Made by a program: the position numbers and the translations under genes. From Hyaloscypha bicolor E (Eukaryota; Ascomycota; Leotiomycetes; Helotiales; Hyaloscyphaceae), in NCBI RefSeq assembly GCF_002865645.1, contig NW_020194624.1:284430-348429 (forward strand): 64,000 bases of DNA. Direction: 5' to 3'. Below are positions 39,201 to 51,903 of this stretch, in pieces. The notes beneath the pieces were generated by a model. The model saw nothing but the letters and a program-made list of their open reading frames with translations. It made no database searches and was not told the origin of the DNA. The first letter of the stretch is position 1. Every line of letters begins with the position of its first letter.

Positions 39201-42003
39201 TCTCTGTTCTAATTATTTCCCTTATATAAGTATATTTGGATTAGCCTATTTCTAGTTTTAATAATTGGCTTCTTTATTTATTTTCTCTTTGGTTTTATTA
39301 TTTAATCTTTTATTTTAGCTAAGCTATTTACTCTTTCTATAAAAGATTCTCTTATTTCTATTAAGCTATCTACTCGTTTTATAAGTAAGCTTCCTACTTT
39401 ACTTATAGGAGCTATTAGTAGACCTTATTACTAGTCCTAAGAAAATCCTTTCCTACTTTTATTAGTTTAGTATACTTTCCTAATAGTTCTAATATATTCT
39501 ATTATATCTCTCTCTATAGTACTAAGCCTTCTTAAGAGCTTAGTACCTTTATTTCTATTACTTCTAGGCTCTAGTATACTTTCTGGCTCTAGAGTACTTT
39601 ATAAAGTCATGAGTTCTATTTCTAGTAAGGCTATAAAGCTTCTTATCCCCGAGTTATAATTCATTAATATACTTATAGGCTTTTCTAATTATTAGTTTAT
39701 TTACTTATTATTTCCTAGTTTAGGCTTATTTTCTATTTACTTTAATAAGCCATTATACTATAATCCCTTATTCTTAAAAATTAATTTAGTATCCTGAATC
39801 TTATTCTCTAGGAATAGTTCTATTATATTCTTTATAATCTCTATATAGTAGCCGTCTATATTTTCATGATTCTTTTTATAGAGAATATTCTTATTAAATA
39901 TAATATTATATATAATAATTACTTAATTAAGTACGGGAACCCAGATTTTATAAATATTAGATATAATATATCTAATTAAATATCTAATATACCCGTATAA
40001 TATAACCTTAAATACTTTCTTATTCCGTCCTGCTTTATAGTCCTTAATTATTAGATATACTCTAGAACCATATATATAGATTCTATTCTAATTAGGCCTG
40101 AGATTAACTATTATTTATACTATAAGCTCTGGATTATACTAACGGAAATAATTACGGAATCACGAATCGAGTACTTTATTCGGTATTCTCTAGTTATATA
40201 TATATAAGAGGCTCTAATTATATAAATAGATTATAGTTATAGAGCTTTCCGGCTATAGCTTTTCAGGCAAATTAGTTATTAAGTATATTATAATAGCCTT
40301 ATTTATAATCTCCTGCCTTATTTACTTAGTATTACTATTTGGCTTATATATATATAAAGAAAAAAGCTTAATTTTAATACCTTATTTCTTTGCCCAGATC
40401 TAATAAACTAATATTTCTTAGATTAGAATAATTGCCTTTTCCTAATTATACTTAATATAAGTAATTAAAAGATTATATTACTTATATATTTACTACTCAA
40501 AATTCCTAATTATATTAAATACTAGTAAATCCTCCTTACTTAATAGAAGATATCTAAAGAGCTTTCTACTAAATTCGTTCTTAATTATTAGAATCTAGTT
40601 CGAACTATTATAGCTATTTGGGTAATTAAATAAGTCCTATAAGATTCTCTAAAATAGTTAAATAAACTTTCTCTTAGTTAGCCTATATGAGATTACTTGC
40701 CTAATATATACCTAAATATAAAATTCATATATAATTCTTATTAGTCTATTAATTTTCATATTATATACGTAATTAATAAGCTTTTATAGAGCTTTATAGG
40801 CTAAATACCTTATTCTTATATATTATTTTTCTTCTAAATTACTTCTTGGCTTGAAATACTTCCTTAATTTCTTATATCGAGCTCTAATTAAATATTCGAG
40901 TATTAGAAACATGAATATACTTCTAGTACTAGTAGGAATTTCGAATGAAATATTAGAGGAAGTAGAGAGCGGCTTATATTTAAGAAAAACTAAATTAAAC
41001 CTATATTCTAATTATATTAATACTATATTCTCTTTATAATCTCTTAGTCTAATTATAAGATTATATCTATAATACTAAGCTTTTTTTTTTGCTAGGCAAG
41101 CTTCGGAAATAATATTTATATAAAATCCTTTAATAACTATAATATTATAGAGAATTAGATCTTTAGTATATAGTTTTATAAGTCTATTAACTACGTTTTT
41201 AATTATATAAGTACTATATCTAATAATTAGAAGACTAGTTATTCCTGTTTCTATATAATTATTAATTTTTACCTTAATAAAAGTACTAGAATTAATTAGA
41301 TCCTTGCTATTAACCAGATATATAGTACTATAGTTATCTAATAAGATATTCTAAGAGAGCAGATATCTTAAGAAATCAAGTATTATATAGATCTCCTAAC
41401 CTGGGCTCTGGATTATAAATATAGGATTTACTAGAGTAGTATTAAAGTTCCTAGGAAATTGGGTTCCGGATACTTTAGGCTTCTTTTTAGAACTAGTACC
41501 GGGCATTAGCTTCTCTATAGCTTGTTTACTAGTAATTTTCATATTATATTTCTTTTCTAACTAAGGTTTCAGATTCTTCTAATACTTGATTAAGATCCTT
41601 TCCCGGATTTTTCTAATCTATTTCTTATTAGGCTTGAATTTTGTTCAAGCTTTACTTAATTTAGTAATTATAATTTCTATAGTAATATAGCTAAGTAGAT
41701 CCTACTTATACTTATAGATTTTAGAACTCTTATAAGGGCATTTATAATACTTATACTTATCTAAATTAGGCTTGCTATCTAATTCTTTATTAGTTTAATT
41801 CCCGAGTATAGTAAAGATTATAGGAGCTTCTAAATACTTGGTATTCTGGTTTTTTAGAATAATCTAATTAAATACCTGGCCATATTATTTAAGTATAAGA
41901 ATTAGAAGCCCTAGCTCGTTTTTACCATATAGATTACTAAGCTATTCTATTATCCAAGTTAGTATGAATTTCTGCTAGAGAGCTATTAAGAACTCGATTA
42001 CTA

Positions 42004-42459
42004 CAGTACTAGTCGCTTAGTTCTCGTGTTTTGCTGTTTTTACCGCAAAAGTCACCTGATTCACTTCCCAGTTTTACGGTAAAGGCATCAATTTCACGTA
42101 ACGCCCAATTAGCACCTAACTAATTCGAGTCTTCCGTACATTTTTATCTCTTTATATAGCGCTTATAAGCTAAGTTTTTAGGTTAATTCAGGAGTAAATC
42201 CTAGGAATAGTATTAAATTGTGATTTTACACCTATTTTCGCTTAATTACGCCACCCCGTACCTTTACCCTCATTAAACCTTTCCTACATTACTTTTAATT
42301 TTAATTTCAAGGAGATAGAACAATTGGAATTGTTCAAAATAGCCTATGTTTTAATTCTTAGATCTAGTTCTAATATATTTTCGTGGAATAATAAGTTGGT
42401 ATTCTTACTGACTTTTGGTGCAATTCGCTTAAAACACGAGAACTAAGCGACAGTCACTG
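42004..42459. mobile_element. TA-flanked MITE inside the copia element, 456 bp
   Basis: The element starts CAGTACTAGTCGCTTAG and ends with an inverted copy. The inner 21 bp (from GTCGCTTAG to TGTTTT) match perfectly and the outer 8 bp partly. It is flanked by TA on both sides (42002-42003 and 42460-42461), as for Tc1/mariner/pogo-type elements. Its base composition is far less AT-rich than the surrounding copia sequence and it retains TpG and CpA. It therefore inserted after the copia element had been mutated. It has no coding capacity. Confidence 0.9.
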
Positions 42460-43311
42460 TACTAGAATACCTTTAATTTCGGCGATTTTGAGAGCTCTAG
42501 CCCTATTAAATACCTTTTCCTAATTAGTAAACTAGTACTTTAGGCTTACTTCTCCTTTACTTACTTATAGTAAGACCAAGCTATATACTCTCTAAGCGGC
42601 AGTAATTTATACTATATCTATAGAACCGTATTTCGTTAGTAAAGCCTTAAGAACCTTATAAATAGAGCTCTGCTTGCTTTCTTTAAGGCCCAAAGTAAAG
42701 TTTGTAAGAATCTCTATATTAATTATTTAATAAAGCTACTATCTAATTATATAATAGTATACTAGCTTATTTGTCTAGTCTAGTTTCTTAATCTTATAGT
42801 TCTATAAGAGTACTAAATAGTAATCTCTAATATCCCCGAATATTATAGGCTATAGAAATACTGGTTTTAATTCTTTCTTAATTATAGGTCAAGTATCTTT
42901 ATCCCAATTTTCTATATTAACTTAGTATCTAGTATAGTAATTCTCTATTTCCTTTAGTATAAGCTCATTAATTATAGGGAGAGGCCTAGGAGAAGCTGCC
43001 ATATTTATTTTAATTACTTTATTATTAAATAGGTTAATCTTATCCCAGATATCCTCGTTATTAGCTACTTTATAGAGAGTATTAAACCAGTCTGCCTAGG
43101 AACTGCGGTCCTTTAGGACAATAATCTTTACTATAGCTTCTAATATAATTATAACTATACTTTGGAAACTATAGGAACTATAGGAATAATTTCTATTAAT
43201 TAGTTAATAACGGAAATACGAACTAAAGTATAATTTTCGAAGAAATGAATTAAATAAACTTTTAAATACTCTCTGCGGTATACTAATTAGGAAGCTTATT
43301 AGTATAAGGCC

Positions 43312-43322
43312 GGGCTCATAAC
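43312..43322 (-). promoter_or_regulatory. Copia primer binding site, half initiator-tRNA type
   Basis: The plus strand reads GGGCTCATAAC directly next to the 5' LTR. This equals the anticodon arm of eukaryotic initiator tRNA-Met (CAT anticodon), so the element strand carries its complement. Drosophila copia is known to prime from an internal fragment of initiator tRNA-Met, and the same mode is implied here. Confidence 0.75.
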
Positions 43323-43493
43323 TAATATATGTAAAGATTATAGAGTAGGGAGTTATATTAAATAGTAAAAGAGTTAATTAAACTAGCTAGAAAAGAGCTT
43401 GAGTAAAGTATAAAGCTTTAGGAAATAAGTATATAGATCCTGACTAAATAGAGCAATTATACTAGCCCCAATTCAGTAATTCTTACTATAATA
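43323..43493 (-). repeat. 5' LTR of the copia element
   Basis: The partner of 36077-36247, equal length. The primer binding site abuts its inner edge, which fixes the element orientation as minus. Confidence 0.87.
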
Positions 43494-46490
43494 ATAGTAT
43501 TATTAATATATATTCTCGAATAATAATTAGTATTTTTATTAGTATATTAAATTATATATAGATTACTATTCTGAAGTTCTATCTTCTCTATATTAGAGAA
43601 TAGAATTACTTTCTAAAAAAGTTACAAGCTAATAAAGGCTAGAAAATACTACTTATAGCAGTTATATAAATCGAGCTCCGGTAATTAGTAAAAAGTTATA
43701 ATTTACTATAGAAAAAGGCCTTTATTTATAGGCTTTTAATAAAGAATTAGTATATTAAGATATAGTAGAATACCTTAGCTAATAGGCTTATAGAGATTTA
43801 GAAATAGTTCTTTAAATCTTTTTATAATACAAGTATCTTTAATAGAAAGTTTTACTATAATCTAATTACTATTTAATTTATTTATATAAATATTCTTTAT
43901 TAATAAATTAATAACTTTATTCTCTTTTATAATATTAGTCTAATTTGCTTTTAGTAAATAAGAACTAATTACTTCTAGTCTAAATTCCAGAAAAGCTATA
44001 TAATTATTACTAGAAAGTTTATTATTATAGTATTTCTCTAATAGAAATAACTAAATAATTATTTTCTAAGCTTAAAAAAAATTATAGAATATAATTATAT
44101 AATATATTAAATTCCCGAAATTAAAAAGCTTTATATAATTCTCCTTAAAAATACTAGTATTATATATACTATAAATAAGCTTAAAATAGGGCTAAATTAA
44201 GACTATATTAGGATATATTAGTTCTTTTATTATATCCTTAAACTTTATAAAAAGAAAATTAGAAAGCTTCTATTTAATATTAAGTCTTTTTATAAGAGAA
44301 ATACATAATTAGAAATAGTTTAAGAAATAGAATAAAAACTAAAGAATATAATTATAGTAAATTAAGAACTAGAAAATATTAAAGAAAATAATCTTAATAA
44401 TAAGATTTCTATAAATAATAAGAAGTAATACGAAAATAATTTAGGGAATTTAGAGAATAAGAAAATCTTAGATAACTATTTAATAACTAATATTTGAGCT
44501 ATAAAAGTTTATTTATATTAAGCTTTTTAAAAGTAATATTATAGCTATATATAAAAATATAATTCTTTTAAATTAATATAAGGAATTATATAGTTATATA
44601 ATTCTATAGAATTAGCTAGCTATAAAAATACCCTAAAGCCGGAAACTTATAAAGAGTCTTAAGGGCTTTAAAATATCTGAATTATTATTAGTATCTAGTA
44701 CTTTTTTTAAAAAAAATATAATATATTCTATAATAGATAACCTATTATAAACTATTTAACCTTAAAATTAAGCGGAAAATCTAAAGACTAGGCTTATAAT
44801 TTAAGTCTTATTAAGGTTATTAAAGTTTTTGCTAGCTAGTACTATAGATTTAATATAAATATTATAAGAATTCTATAAGTTCTATTTTAATTTATCTAGA
44901 AAATATATATAATATATTTCTTTATTTATTCTAATATTTATATATAATTCCTGAAAGCTAAACTATTATCTAAGAAAAGAATAAGAAGGCTAGACTAATA
45001 CTTTTAAAAACCAAGGCCTTAATAAGTCTATCTAAAAAAGCTTACTAATTTTTCTAAAAATAACTTAAGAAAAGTTTGAGTTTATTATATATTATAACTC
45101 ATATAACCAGAAATAGGAACTATTCTAATAAGCCAGAAAAAGTTTCTTATATAGTTTATTTATATAATTAGAAATAAGGACTTGAGTTTATTATATAAAA
45201 TTATTTATATATAGAAACTTTTGCTATAAACTCCTTATTTAGATTAATTAATTAAACCTATTTTTAATACTAAGTTTTTATTAAGGTAACTTCCTGCTTT
45301 TAGAGACTTTAAATAAAATAGCTAATAAGTTTCTTAGCTATTAGCTAAGATTTATTAGCTAGAAAATTTATAAGTAATAAATAAGATTATAAAGCAGAAC
45401 TTCTCTAATTATAATACTATATATTTTACTATAATACAAAATAATTAGATATAGAAGCCCTATTAAATATAATATATCTGGAGCTATAAATAATATCTTA
45501 TAAAATATAGGAAGTTTTAGTATTTAACTAGTATTATAATCTAGTCTAAAAGTATTTACTATTCTTTATACTTAATTTAATAGAAATAAAAAGTGCCTAT
45601 ATTTTAATTCGAGAAATAATTAGAACTTTTATATAAATTTAGGATAGTAGTTTATTTTATAAAAAGAGAATAGACTAGAATTACTTATACTATATTAATC
45701 TTTAAGAAGAATTATAATAAATATTATAATTTCTAAAATACTTTCGAGAAAGCTTTTTCAAACCAAAATAGGCTAGTTTATAATTCCGAAAAATCTATAG
45801 AAGTCTTATATATCCGAAAGTATAAGTACTTAAGATAAATACTATTTGAGTTCTAATTTATAATAAAAGAAAAGTAAAATATATAAAATAAAATATATAA
45901 AGTAAAAGTAAAATAAAATCCCCGGGTATTTAATAAATAAAAAGCCTAATTATAAGTTATAAGAACTAGTATTAACTAGGTATATATATAGTAATATTAA
46001 AAGAGAGATAAGGTAAGAGAAATAAGGTAAGAGAAACTAAAAAATAAGTTAGTATATATTTTATAAAAAAGAATAAAGAAATATCTAAATAGTCTAAAGA
46101 TAAGAAGTATATATTAAAAAAGTCGAGATTAGAAAGAAAAAGGCTATTTCCTATAAGAATAAATTAGTATATATTTCAAGATAAAGAATAGAGATATTTA
46201 GTAATAGCTTAAAGGCTTTTATAAATATTAAAGAAAAAAAGAAAATATTAGAGAAAAGAAGAAAGTATTAAAGTTTAAAGGAATCTAAATAGAAGTTAGC
46301 CTCTTTTTAGAAATTTGAAAGAGAATATTCTTAAAGAACCTAAAGATATAAGAAGTATTAGAAAGAAAAAAGAAATCTAAAATTTAGCTTTCTAAGAAAT
46401 AAGTAAGTTAAAGACTTATAGTATAAGAGTTCCAGATAAAAGTAATCCTGAAGTAGTAATTAGATATTAGCTCTTGGTATTATTAGTAAA

Positions 46491-46618
46491 GGGATTAAAG
46501 AAGGAGGGATTTAAAGGAAGAGAAGTTTAAAGAAGAAGGGGTTTAGAGAAAGAGGGATTTAAAGGAAAAGGGATTTGGAGAAAGAGAGATTTAGAGGAAA
46601 AGGAGTTTAAAAAAAGAG
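46491..46618. repeat. Purine-rich 16 bp tandem repeat, eight copies
   Basis: Eight successive 16 bp units follow the pattern GGATTTAAAGGAAGAG with purine or T/A substitutions. The run is almost free of C on the plus strand. Because RIP needs CpA on the mutated strand, such a tract is a poor RIP target on one strand. Confidence 0.85.
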
Positions 46619-49514
46619 AAAGAGGTTATAAGTAGTTAAATACTAGCTTTTAATATTAATAGAGGTATTAATAGAGGTATTAGTAAAGAGTAGTAAGATA
46701 TTAGCTTTTAGTATTAATAGTAAAATCGAAAAAATATAGAAAAAGAATAGAGGTTTTAAAAAAAAATTAAAAATTAAAAAAAAATATTAGTATAGGGTAA
46801 TTATATTATTAAATTCTATATTTACTTTTATTATTTATTAAGAATATATATCTTTTAGGGAAAAGTATTATTTAGTATTTTTAGGAAATAATAATTTAAT
46901 AATAATACTATTAAAAAAACTAAACCTAATATATTTAAATATACTAAAATAATATAATTATTTTTATATTAAAAATTAAATTATAATATTATCAGATATA
47001 AAACTATTTTAGTTTATAGACTAGATTATATATAGAAATCCGAGAATATTAAAGCTTATTTAAATTACTTATAGAATAGTTATATAAATAGCTAGTAATA
47101 TAATAAAATAGTATTATACCTTATTTAATTAGGTTAATAATAAAGCCCTTTACTATAGCAGATATATAATATTTATTTTTTAAGGTATTATATAACTAGA
47201 GAAGAAAGATATATAATTATATAATTTCTAGATTCTTGAAATTAATTAGAAATTAGTTAATTAGAAATAAATAAATATTATTTTTTATATTTCTAATTTA
47301 ACTAGTTACTAGAATAATAAGATTCTTAATATAACTAATTTAATAATACTAGGAAATTTAGATAATTTCTTATTACTTATATACTTTTCCCTTACTTTTA
47401 GTAAACTATAAAAAGCTCTTATTAATATTAGGCCTAGTTATCTTAAAAGATTCAGAGCCTTTATTTTAAGCTTTCTAGACTACTAATACTACTAATCCCG
47501 AGCTTTTATTCTGGATCTCTTATATAACTATCTAAAAGGCTTCTTATATAATAGATATTAAGCTTTTACTTTTATTTTACTAAATAACTAGCTTACTAAG
47601 TTTCTTTCTTATTTTATATTATATAATTAAGACTTTATTAAGGAGCCTTTATTATAAGCCTTATTTTCTCTTATAAGTCTATAATCTCTAAATTCTTTTT
47701 TATAAGACTATTAAGATATTTTAAACTTATAAATAATTATCTTCTTTTTATTACTTTATCTTAAGAATTTCTTAAAAGAAAAGAAAATATCTTTATATTT
47801 AGCTTCTTAAGATTCTTTATATAGATTTTAATAAGACTTTATTTTTTAATTTCAAATTTCTTTTTTATAGCTTTTAAAAGCTATATTCTCTTATTAAGCC
47901 TATTTATATAGGTATTATTTTCTTTAATTACTATATTTCTTTTTTTTAAAGCTTTATTTTTATATTTTAAATTACTTCTTTTTTCTTTTAAGATCTACTA
48001 GCTTCTTTTTAATATATACTAATACCTATTAATATAACCTTTTATTATAAACTTCCTTAGTTACTTATATTATTTATTAAATATCTTATTAAAAGCTCTT
48101 CGGAATTACTAGCTAAAATAGGCTTAGTAACTAAAATAGGCTTATAAACTAGAGTTTTAGTAACTGGGATAGGCTTACTAGCTAGAGTTTATAGAGACTT
48201 AGATCTCTTATAGTTCTCAATAAATAATACTAAATTATTTACTAGTACTTTAATACTAATACTATTTCTTTTTAGATATATAATTATTTCTAATTATATT
48301 ACTATTAGAATTATTAGTATTAAAAGTTTTTAATAAATTATTAGTATTAGGAATTATTATTAAATTAACTATTAGCTTTTTATATAGTTAATAATCCTAT
48401 AAAGGCTACTTTTTTTTTAATAGAAATAAGGAAGTAAAGTTTAGGCTCTTAATAATTTATATTAAAATATATCTTTTTTATATATTTAAGGAACTATTTA
48501 AAAGTATAATTTTCTCTAAATAGAACCGGGAAGTCCGGAACTTTAGAGCAAGTAATTCTATTAGTAAGGTAGCCTATAATTAGGCTTTAATTCTTAAGAT
48601 TAAGTTTATAATATTTAGTTCTTTTAATATCTTTTCAGATATTAGATTCTAGAAAATAATTAAGTATCTAACTACTAAGTCTTATAAATATCTTATAAGA
48701 ATTAAGAAAAAATAGGAGTTTTAAAAAAGCCATTTACTTAAATAGCTAATATAGTAATAGATAGTTATTAATAAGCCTATTAATAAAGGCTTATTAGTAG
48801 AATTATAGCTATATTTACTAGTTAGTTTTTTTATTATTATTTTTTTATTTATTATCTTTCTTTACTTTTAACTTTTACTAACTATAAGCCTTAGTTAAAA
48901 TATTTTTCTAGAGCCTCGATTTCTTTTTCTTCTTTCTAGTAAAGGCGAGATTATCTTCCTATATACTATAAAGAGTATTTCTAGTAATAGTTCTTTAGAG
49001 ACTTTCTTTTTCCTTCTTTATTTACTCTTTTTTTCCTTTTTTTTTTTTTTCTTTTTTATTCTTTTAGAACTTGGCCTAATAAGTATACTAATTTCTAATA
49101 CTTATCTCTTTAGTACTATTATTATTATTATTATTATTATTTCTCTTATTATTCTTAGAAGAATAAGAAATAAGAGGCTTTAGTTTTAGCTTATAGGCCT
49201 TTTATAAATACTTCTTCTCTAAAGTAAATTCGGTCGGGCTTAAGAAAAGAAAGATAATATTATAATAGCTATAAAAAGAGCTAATACTCTTCTGCTTTTA
49301 GTACTTTTTATAGTAAGCTATAGTATTATAATATATAAAGTCTTAGATAAGGTAGTTTTAAAGAAATTAGATTAAGAATAAAAATAAAATAAAATAAAAA
49401 TAATAATCTAGAAAATAAAAATATAATAGAAAAACCTTTCTATATTAAAGAATTAGTAGAATTATTTATTTCTATTTTAGATATAGATTTATATTAAATT
49501 ATTCTATAATATAT

Positions 49515-49740
49515 TTTTATTTATTATTACCGGTTTCAGATATATCTTTTACTAACTAGTAATTCTATATATATCCTTATTTATTATTACCGGTTTTGGA
49601 TATATCTTTTATTAGCCGGCTACTTTAAGTATATCCTTATTTAATACTACCGGTTTCGGATATATTTCTTATAAACTAGTAACTTTATATATCTTAACTT
49701 ATTTTTACTAGTTTTAGATATATTTCTTACTAATTAGCTA
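49515..49740. repeat. ~60 bp subterminal tandem repeat, about four copies
   Basis: Four imperfect copies with exactly 60 bp spacing for the first three carry TATTATTACCGGTTT, GATATATCTTTTA and TATATATCC words. They lie 280-510 bp inside the right inverted repeat, a position typical of subterminal transposase binding repeats. No equivalent was seen at the left end. Confidence 0.75.
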
Positions 49741-50022
49741 TTCCAAATATATTCTCTATAACTAATTCTCTAATCTAATATAATTCTATTCTTTTATATA
49801 TATCTTATATATATAAAGCTAGTTATATATTAGTAAGAATAAAGAAAAGAAATAAAGAAATATTATAAGTAATAATATAAGGCTAGTATAATCTTATAAG
49901 AATAATTTAGAAATATTATAATTAATTATATTATAAATTATTTATATTTAGAAATATAATTTAATTATATATATAAGTCTTATAATAGATAGTAATAAAG
50001 GGACTTAAGTTAGGTATAGTTA

Positions 50023-50153
50023 TGCCCGCAGAATACAGTATTTTGGTTACAGGCGATTTTTAGTAGGGTGCGTACGTGCCACAAATCAGACATCGAAGGT
50101 CGAAAACCAGATTCGAAAATCGCTTGGTCTTCTGATCCTTATCGCTTTCCGTA
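50023..50153 (-). repeat. Right arm of ~130 bp inverted repeat
   Basis: Reverse complement of 27165-27294, ending CTTTCCGTA at its outer edge. It keeps TpG and CpA, in contrast to the interior directly next to it. Confidence 0.8.
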
Positions 50154-50159
50154 GCTGAG

Positions 50160-51040
50160 TCAGTTTAGTTGTTTGCATTGTTTGAGATATTGTCACGTGA
50201 GCAAAACACGTGGATTATGTAATATTGCGGCGTCTTTGCAGTACAAGTGGTCTCAGAATTATAGGCAAGGATTCCTTTTGACACCCTAACAGGGCCTTTT
50301 TGGGCTCGCTTGTGACCCAGTCGCAGCTTCCAACAAAGCTCGGCAAAGCATGGAATTCGCGCTCGCTCCCTTATAAGTATTAAGAAAGGAGTCGCACGAG
50401 GTTGGCGAATCTGATACAGGTTATAGTAAAGCAGGATCATATTAATAAAAGATTTACGTCGATTGACGCATCGGTATTAGAAGGCTTAACAGTAGTAATC
50501 GCTTGTGATGCTGCGTCAGGGAAGGAATAGTGCGTAAAGATCACCTGACTCGCCATTATTGTCTCCTATGCTGGACGTCACGTCTCCAGCTCAACGATAC
50601 AACAAGAGAATCGCAAGCAGGACACAATAAGGACAAATCGAGTATATTTTCAACTATACAGAACAAACTATGGGGGCTTCCGGGCACATATAGGGACTAC
50701 TAGTGAGACGTGCTTGAGACAAGTGCTGCCAGCCTCAGGCCGCCAGGCACACCTTAACATCTTACTCTCGATGAAAGCCACCTCACTATTTCCTTAGTCG
50801 GTTCTTCTTGAGCGCAATTAAATTCCCAAGTAAAGTTATTCAACTCTCTCATTTGCGGATGGCCTATTTATAGTGGGCATAAATTCTATATTTACGAGGT
50901 TATAGGGACTCTTGCCTCTGAAATCCCCTAAAGGCCCTGTCTGCCGGTTTCTGAATAGCTGTGCTTTCGGGCTATCCGGGAACCCTAAGTAGCTGTTTAT
51001 TTCAAGCACTATTCTTCTCAGATCTCCTTCCGGCATCAAA
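50160..51040. other. Island flank without a supported gene
   Basis: This is GC-balanced sequence. Short frames on the minus strand (50165-50440 and 50836-51039) lack recognisable motifs. The second follows in the same frame after a single stop from the CorA-like relic and may be its readthrough or 3' UTR. Confidence 0.4.
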
Positions 51041-51045
51041 TTAGC

Positions 51046-51903
51046 TGTTTATACTCCTACCAAGCCGAAATACGTCCTCCAAGCCCAACCGATTCTGCTT
51101 CGTATGGTACTGGACAAGACGCCAAGCACGGCAATAGTCAAAGGCATGGTGAGGGCAAACCAAAACCACCCGACACCTGTTGTGTCCACTTTACCATGGT
51201 TTGTTGCTATCAGGATGCCACAGCTGAGGAGGGACTGTGAAAGTTGTTGGGAAACCTACAGAAGTAAACGCTCCGGGCAAGAATAATATCGTTAATATAG
51301 CAATGCCTTTCATGGACGAGCTGTCTTGGATCATAATGGAGCTATCTTATTAAGTGACGAGGTTGGACACTAGCGTTATTGAGGTGTACTTGCGCGCTTT
51401 GTACCTCTGCAGCTAGCGCAGTTAAGACTCGAACGATAAGTTTAGCCATCAAATTAAGTAAGCCAATCTCTGGCTGCCTGTAATACGCGCATTTCTCGGC
51501 TCGTTCTCCACTGCAGAGCTAAAACAAATTTAGTGGGCATATTTCAACTCGCTAGCTATGCCGAGGGCCATAAAAAAGCCTATGATAAAAGAGTCAACGT
51601 TCTGCGAGAGCAGAAAAGATCTGTCGTTCGTTTCTTGAGTTCCCCTCGCTCTCTAGCTGTGTTAATCGATTGCGTGTGCCGATCTGTCTTGTCTAGTTAA
51701 TCATATAGCGTCCTTCGTAATCTAGATACGAATCCTTTAGAGAACTCGAAGGAGAGCCTTAGGATGAGATAATGGATCTCGAAAGGATCCAGAAACACGA
51801 CAGGAGATGTAGTTCTAGAGCACTCTTTGATCTTACTGCGAAGGAATCCCTGGAGTTAGTTAATAATATAATTATCTTTGCCTCCAGAAATAAGGTACAT
51901 CGT
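51046..51903 (-). pseudogene. Decayed CorA-like fungal membrane protein gene
   Basis: The minus strand preserves the hallmark C-terminal part of a CorA-like family common in fungi. A segment reading YKARKYTSITLVSNLVT is followed by two TAA codons. It continues as DSSIMIQDSSSMKGIAILT and then ILFLPGAFTS, matching the usual coiled-coil end plus first transmembrane helix. After a frame change, VGWFWFALTMPLTIAVLGVL fits the second helix. Further upstream a fragment reads SPVVFLDPFEIHYLILRLSF. Related proteins are large membrane proteins with two C-terminal helices, often annotated as CorA-like magnesium transporter or ankyrin-CorA proteins. At least two stops and one frameshift break it, and the mutations are not obviously RIP-type except the TAA pair. 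Confidence 0.7.

Larger units (their letters stand above)
36077..43493 (-). mobile_element. Complete Ty1/copia retrotransposon, RIP-inactivated
   Basis: Two 171 bp direct repeats bound the element, and the flanks are ATAGT on both sides (36072-36076 and 43494-43498), a perfect 5 bp target duplication. On the minus strand near 38330-38400 the reverse transcriptase reads KIFIIFYINNF followed by VLY, where copia elements have YVDD. LTR ends read TA..TA, as expected for TG..CA after RIP. A primer binding site matching the initiator tRNA anticodon arm lies at 43312-43322. A younger MITE interrupts it at 42004-42459. No intact protein remains. Confidence 0.88.
43494..50022. repeat. AT-rich RIP-degraded segment right of the copia element
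   Basis: No intact gene is seen. Frames are broken by RIP stops on both strands. It contains a purine-rich 16 bp tandem array and a 60 bp subterminal array, and ends at the right inverted repeat. It is probably the older host element of the nested retrotransposons. Confidence 0.55.

Noticed and set aside
40851..41039. 62-codon frame in the AT-rich copia element
   Set aside because: It sits inside RIP-mutated transposon sequence on the strand opposite the element's genes and starts at a non-ATG codon.
50165..50440. 91-codon minus-strand frame beside the right inverted repeat
   Set aside because: No recognisable motif, no intron or context support; probably chance.
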